Notes under the pieces: generated by a model
Told to the model about the DNA's origin: nothing
Database searches by the model: none
The model's input: only the letters and a program-made list of their open reading frames with translations
Shown: positions 61,241 to 64,000 of the stretch, piece after piece
How positions within the stretch are numbered: the stretch's first letter is position 1
How the letters are laid out: each line of letters opens with the position of its first letter
Assembly (NCBI RefSeq): GCF_020386635.1
Contig: NZ_CP081942.1
Location: 992,001-1,056,000, forward strand
Origin: Pseudomonas sp. MM211
GTDB taxonomy: Bacteria; Pseudomonadota; Gammaproteobacteria; Pseudomonadales; Pseudomonadaceae
Reading direction: 5' to 3'
DNA length: 64,000 nucleotides
Position numbers and translations under genes: made by a program

Positions 61241-62601
61241 GGCCGCTGCTGCTGGTCTTCGTCTGTCTGTCACTCGTGGCTTGCAGCAGCCGTGAGCCGT
61301 TGCCGCCTGCGCCCTTGCCGGCAGAGGCAGTGGCAGCTCTGCCGCAAGCCTGGTGGCAGAGCCTGCAGGATCCTGCCCTCGATCAACTCGTGGAGCTGGC
61401 GCTGCGCGACAACCTCGATCTGGCCATCGCTACCCAGCGTATCCGCGAGCAGCGTGCGCTACGTCGCCAGGCTACCGGCAACCGTTATCCGAACCTCAGC
61501 ATTACCGGCAGCCACGAGAAGGGTCGTAGCGCCAGCGACGGCCACGACGAAGATTATTTTTATGGTCTCGACCTGAGCTGGGAGGCCGATCTGTTTGGTC
61601 GCCTGGGCGCTCTGGAGCGAGCTGCCGATGCCAATCTGCAAGCGGCGGACGCCGACTATCAGGCGCTGCGCGTCAGCCTGATCGCCGAGGTGGCAGGTAC
61701 GTATCTGAGCTATCGCCTGGCCGAGCGTGAGGTAGAGATCGCTGGGCGTGCCGCCGACAGCCAGGCGCAGATCGCCCGGATCACCCGCATACGCTTCGAT
61801 CAGGGCACCGCCAGTGGCTTCGATGTCGAGCGGCTCGATACCCAGCTTGCCGTCACGCGGGCCGCAATTCCTGAAGCGCGGCAGCGCGCGGAAGCGGCGC
61901 GTTACTCGCTGGCTTATCTGCTCAACGCCGAACAACCGCGCATTGACGCCCTGCTGGCCGAACGGGCGACCGCGCGGGCGCCCCGTGACGAGCGCCTGCT
62001 GCCATTGCTGGAGCTGCCAGCCAGCAGCCTGCGTGCCCGCGCTGACGTGCGCGCCGCCGAACTGCGCCTGCTGGCTGCCGATAGCAGCCTGGATGCCGCC
62101 AAGGCACTGCGTTATCCACAGCTGACCCTAGGCGCGCTGGTGGGTTTCGAGCAGGGAATCGGCGTGCCTGCTTGGGCCCTCAGCGGGCAGGCCCTGCAAC
62201 CGCTGTTCGATTTCGGTCGCATTCGTGCCGGCATCGAAGCCGGTGACGCGCAGCGTGAGCAGGCCTGGCTCGGCTATCAGACGAGTCTTATCCAGGCGCT
62301 GCGAGAAACCCGCAGTGCGATCAGCGCCTATGTCCAGGGGCTCGACCGTCAACGCTTACTGGATACTGCCAGCCGCTCCGCCGGTAACGCTACGGCTCTG
62401 GCGCAACGGCAGTACGACGCCGGCACTGTGTCGTTGATCGAGGTGCTGGACGCCGAACGTACCCAGTTCGACACCGAACTCGAACAGCAGCGCGCCTTCA
62501 CAGATGTAGCGCTGCGATGGGTGGAGATCTACCGCACGCTAGGGCTGGCACCTGCGGAGTCCGCAGGTTCGCGGAATACCTCTGCTCAGGTACCCGATTG
62601 A
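61237..62601 (+). CDS. RND outer-membrane channel lipoprotein
   Basis: A 454-residue OprM/NodT-type outer-membrane factor. A lipoprotein signal with lipobox LVAC gives a lipidated Cys16. The outer-membrane-factor repeats include AWWQSLQDPALDQLVELAL and DLSWEADLFGRLGALERAA. It overlaps the pump gene by four bases (ATGA) and ends the efflux operon. A perfect DnaA box lies inside at 62112-62120. Confidence 0.93.
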   Translation: MRPLLLVFVCLSLVACSSREPLPPAPLPAEAVAALPQAWWQSLQDPALDQLVELALRDNLDLAIATQRIREQRALRRQATGNRYPNLSITGSHEKGRSASDGHDEDYFYGLDLSWEADLFGRLGALERAADANLQAADADYQALRVSLIAEVAGTYLSYRLAEREVEIAGRAADSQAQIARITRIRFDQGTASGFDVERLDTQLAVTRAAIPEARQRAEAARYSLAYLLNAEQPRIDALLAERATARAPRDERLLPLLELPASSLRARADVRAAELRLLAADSSLDAAKALRYPQLTLGALVGFEQGIGVPAWALSGQALQPLFDFGRIRAGIEAGDAQREQAWLGYQTSLIQALRETRSAISAYVQGLDRQRLLDTASRSAGNATALAQRQYDAGTVSLIEVLDAERTQFDTELEQQRAFTDVALRWVEIYRTLGLAPAESAGSRNTSAQVPD

Positions 62602-62685
62602 TCAGCGGTGCGTTCACCGAATGCGGGGATCGATTTTGGTGTGCTGCGGCCACTGGTTGAAAGCTGAAAACCTTTCAGTGCCGAC

Positions 62686-63075
62686 TCAAGAGTTGACCGC
62701 CTGGGCGATCGGAAAGCGCTGATTAAGTACCTCGATCAGGCGTTCCTGGTAGATGGGTTTGGGCAGGAAGTCGACCACCTGCAGGGGCAGCAGACCAATA
62801 ACATCGTTCATATCCGCATGACCGGACATCACGATAATCGGCAAGGTCTCATGCTTGGGGTTGGCGCGCAGATTCTGGATAAGGCGCAGCCCACTTTCGT
62901 CGGGCATACGCAGATCGGTGATCACCAGTGCGATGGCAGGCCAGGTATCCAGGCATAACATCGCGCCACTGACGCTATTGGCGCAGTGGCAATGAAAACC
63001 TTCACCCTCGAGCAACTCGCCAAGTTCTTCGAGGGCTTCGGTTTCATCATCCACCAGCAAGATATGTTGGCGCAT
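62686..63075 (-). CDS. Single-domain response regulator (receiver only)
   Basis: A 129-residue CheY-like receiver without an output domain. Phosphorylation should occur at Asp54 in VITDLRMPD, with the acidic pair in LLVDDE, Ser85 in VMSGHAD and Lys106 in FLPKPIY. It is encoded beside the Flp pilin gene in the same direction, so it may act in a phosphorelay that controls pilus or attachment genes. The partner kinase is not in the window. Confidence 0.88.
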   Translation of the reverse strand: MRQHILLVDDETEALEELGELLEGEGFHCHCANSVSGAMLCLDTWPAIALVITDLRMPDESGLRLIQNLRANPKHETLPIIVMSGHADMNDVIGLLPLQVVDFLPKPIYQERLIEVLNQRFPIAQAVNS

Positions 63076-63130
63076 AGTAGGCCTGCTAAGCGTGATATTA
63101 ATACCCGCTTCTTTATCTATTGCATAAGGA

Positions 63131-63349
63131 TTATTGGGTAGTAGTGGTGGTAGTAGTAGTTTTCGCTTTAGTCAACTCGGTAGAGATTCCCGTGAAGACA
63201 CCGTTTATATCTTTGCCAAGAGTTCCGACGGAGGCAATGATAACTACTGCGATTAAGCCGGCAATGATCGAATATTCAATAGCCGATGCACCGTCTTCTC
63301 TAGAGAAGAACTTGCGAACTTTTTCGCGAAGGATAATGAGTGTGGACAT
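63131..63349 (-). CDS. flp: Flp/Fap type IVb pilin
   Basis: A 72-residue pre-pilin of Flp/Tad pili. The leader ends in Gly and the mature start reads ASAIEYSIIAGLIAVVIIAS, with the Glu at position 5 and the hydrophobic helix of type IVb pilins. The C-terminus is unusual: eight threonines in a row followed by Gln and the stop. I chose the ATG at 63349 over 63394. It diverges from cpaB. The matching TadE/TadG-type genes sit at 32.7-35.8 kb. Confidence 0.9.
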   Translation of the reverse strand: MSTLIILREKVRKFFSREDGASAIEYSIIAGLIAVVIIASVGTLGKDINGVFTGISTELTKAKTTTTTTTTQ

Positions 63350-63743
63350 GTTCGTACTTCCTCTGTAGCCATGCAGGCAGGGACGCCTGTACATGGGGCT
63401 TGCAAGGGGAAGTGTAGAAATGGTGCGCGGCAGTTCGCAAACTCACCTTGGTATTATATAGAAAGTATTAATCACAACTATAAGCACTAATGAATTCAAG
63501 GCTTAAGGCACTAGTCATGAAGCGCTATTGTATAAGCGCCAGTGCTCTGACTACTATGTGGCGACGAACGGCATGGTCTATTGATGTTTGGGGTGGCTAT
63601 AAGTTTCCGGAAAATATTATTAAAGTTAAAATTCGAGTTGCCGATATCCAACACGGTTCGATTTCCCCGCCTATCGTTATTCAGCATGAACATTGCGTTG
63701 TGCCGAGGTCTTGCAGTTCTATGGCTACAAGGAGTGTGCTGTC
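63350..63743. promoter_or_regulatory. Divergent control region between flp and cpaB
   Basis: This 394-base gap holds no gene I can support; a plus-strand frame at 63490-63747 lacks pilin- or domain-like features and ends at the cpaB start. The middle (about 63450-63660) is AT-rich. The promoters of flp (leftward) and of the cpaB operon (rightward) must be here, but no clear -35/-10 pair was assigned. Confidence 0.5.
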
Positions 63744-64000
63744 ATGAATAGCCGATTGACGCTGGTGCTGGCCGGCGTGCTGCTGGTCGGTGCTGTGGTC
63801 ACGGGGTATTGGGGGTTGAGCCTGAGCCGCGAGCCCGTGCAACCGGCATCGGCACCCGTGGCGCCTGCTGCTACCCCGGCAGGGCAGGTGAGCAGCGAAC
63901 TGCAGGCTCAGGTAGACGAGCAGCAGCGCACCAGCGTGGTGGTGCTCGCTCGTGATGTACAGCCGCTGACTCCGATTACCCGCGATGATCTCGCCGTGGA
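63744..64000 (+). CDS. cpaB: Flp pilus assembly protein CpaB/RcpC, N-terminal part
   Basis: The first 85 codons of a CpaB-family protein, which helps assemble the Flp secretin; the rest runs off the right edge. It begins MNSRLTLVLAGVLLVGAVVT, a membrane anchor, followed by a Pro/Ala-rich linker and the start of the SAF domain (VVLARDVQPLTPITRDDLAV). AAGGAGTG lies about ten bases upstream. It likely opens the tad gene cluster that continues beyond the window. Confidence 0.88.
   Translation, partial: MNSRLTLVLAGVLLVGAVVTGYWGLSLSREPVQPASAPVAPAATPAGQVSSELQAQVDEQQRTSVVVLARDVQPLTPITRDDLAV

Noticed and set aside
63490..63747. Plus-strand 85-codon frame before cpaB
   Set aside because: It has no recognisable domain, ends at the cpaB start and spans an AT-rich control region. 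It is probably not translated.

Overview
The window is a chromosomal segment of a Pseudomonas-type gammaproteobacterium that spans the replication origin. The evidence is the dnaN-dnaA / rpmH-rnpA-yidD-yidC-mnmE / mnmG-rsmG-parA-parB / atpIBEFHAGDC / glmU / glmR-glmS order, protein sequences very close to known Pseudomonas family members as recalled, moderately high GC, and a PlpD-type type Vd phospholipase. The species cannot be fixed from the sequence alone.

Region 1 (1-23.5 kb) is core. dnaN and dnaA read leftward. oriC lies between dnaA and rpmH, and a second origin-like region with DnaA boxes and an AT-rich stretch lies between mnmE and mnmG. Then come tRNA modification (mnmE, mnmG), 16S rRNA methylation (rsmG), chromosome partition (parA, parB), the complete F1Fo ATP synthase operon, and UDP-GlcNAc synthesis (glmU, glmR, glmS), ending at the attTn7 site.

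Region 2 (23.5-32.7 kb) is accessory. It holds an unrecognised two-anchor envelope protein, a ParD-like antitoxin overlapping a type I methionine aminopeptidase, and an iron-uptake cell-surface signalling set (FecI sigma, FecR, a TonB receptor with a one-base frameshift, a siderophore-type esterase). A PhoX alkaline phosphatase behind a clean Pho box follows.

Region 3 (32.7-51 kb, minus strand) carries two TadE-like pseudopilins flanking a TadG-like protein. Next to them is a type I secretion operon: a giant Bap-like adhesin (about 3,440 residues, about 34 Ig-like repeats), a TolC-like channel, an ABC exporter with a one-base frameshift, and an HlyD/LapC adaptor.

Region 4 (51-64 kb) has zwf and hexR facing each other across a palindromic operator, a YceK-like lipoprotein, a small hypothetical protein, plpD, an RND efflux operon (adaptor, pump, outer-membrane lipoprotein), a single-domain response regulator, a Flp pilin with a poly-threonine tail, and the start of cpaB, which runs off the window. 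The Flp/CpaB genes lie 27 kb from the TadE/G genes, so surface attachment is a recurrent theme.

Unexplained by the genes is a strong excess of perfect DnaA boxes: fifteen copies of the 9-mer TTATCCACA on either strand, where about 0.5 are expected by chance. They include a cluster in the gap upstream of phoX. No rRNA, tRNA, CRISPR array, insertion sequence or prophage was recognised.
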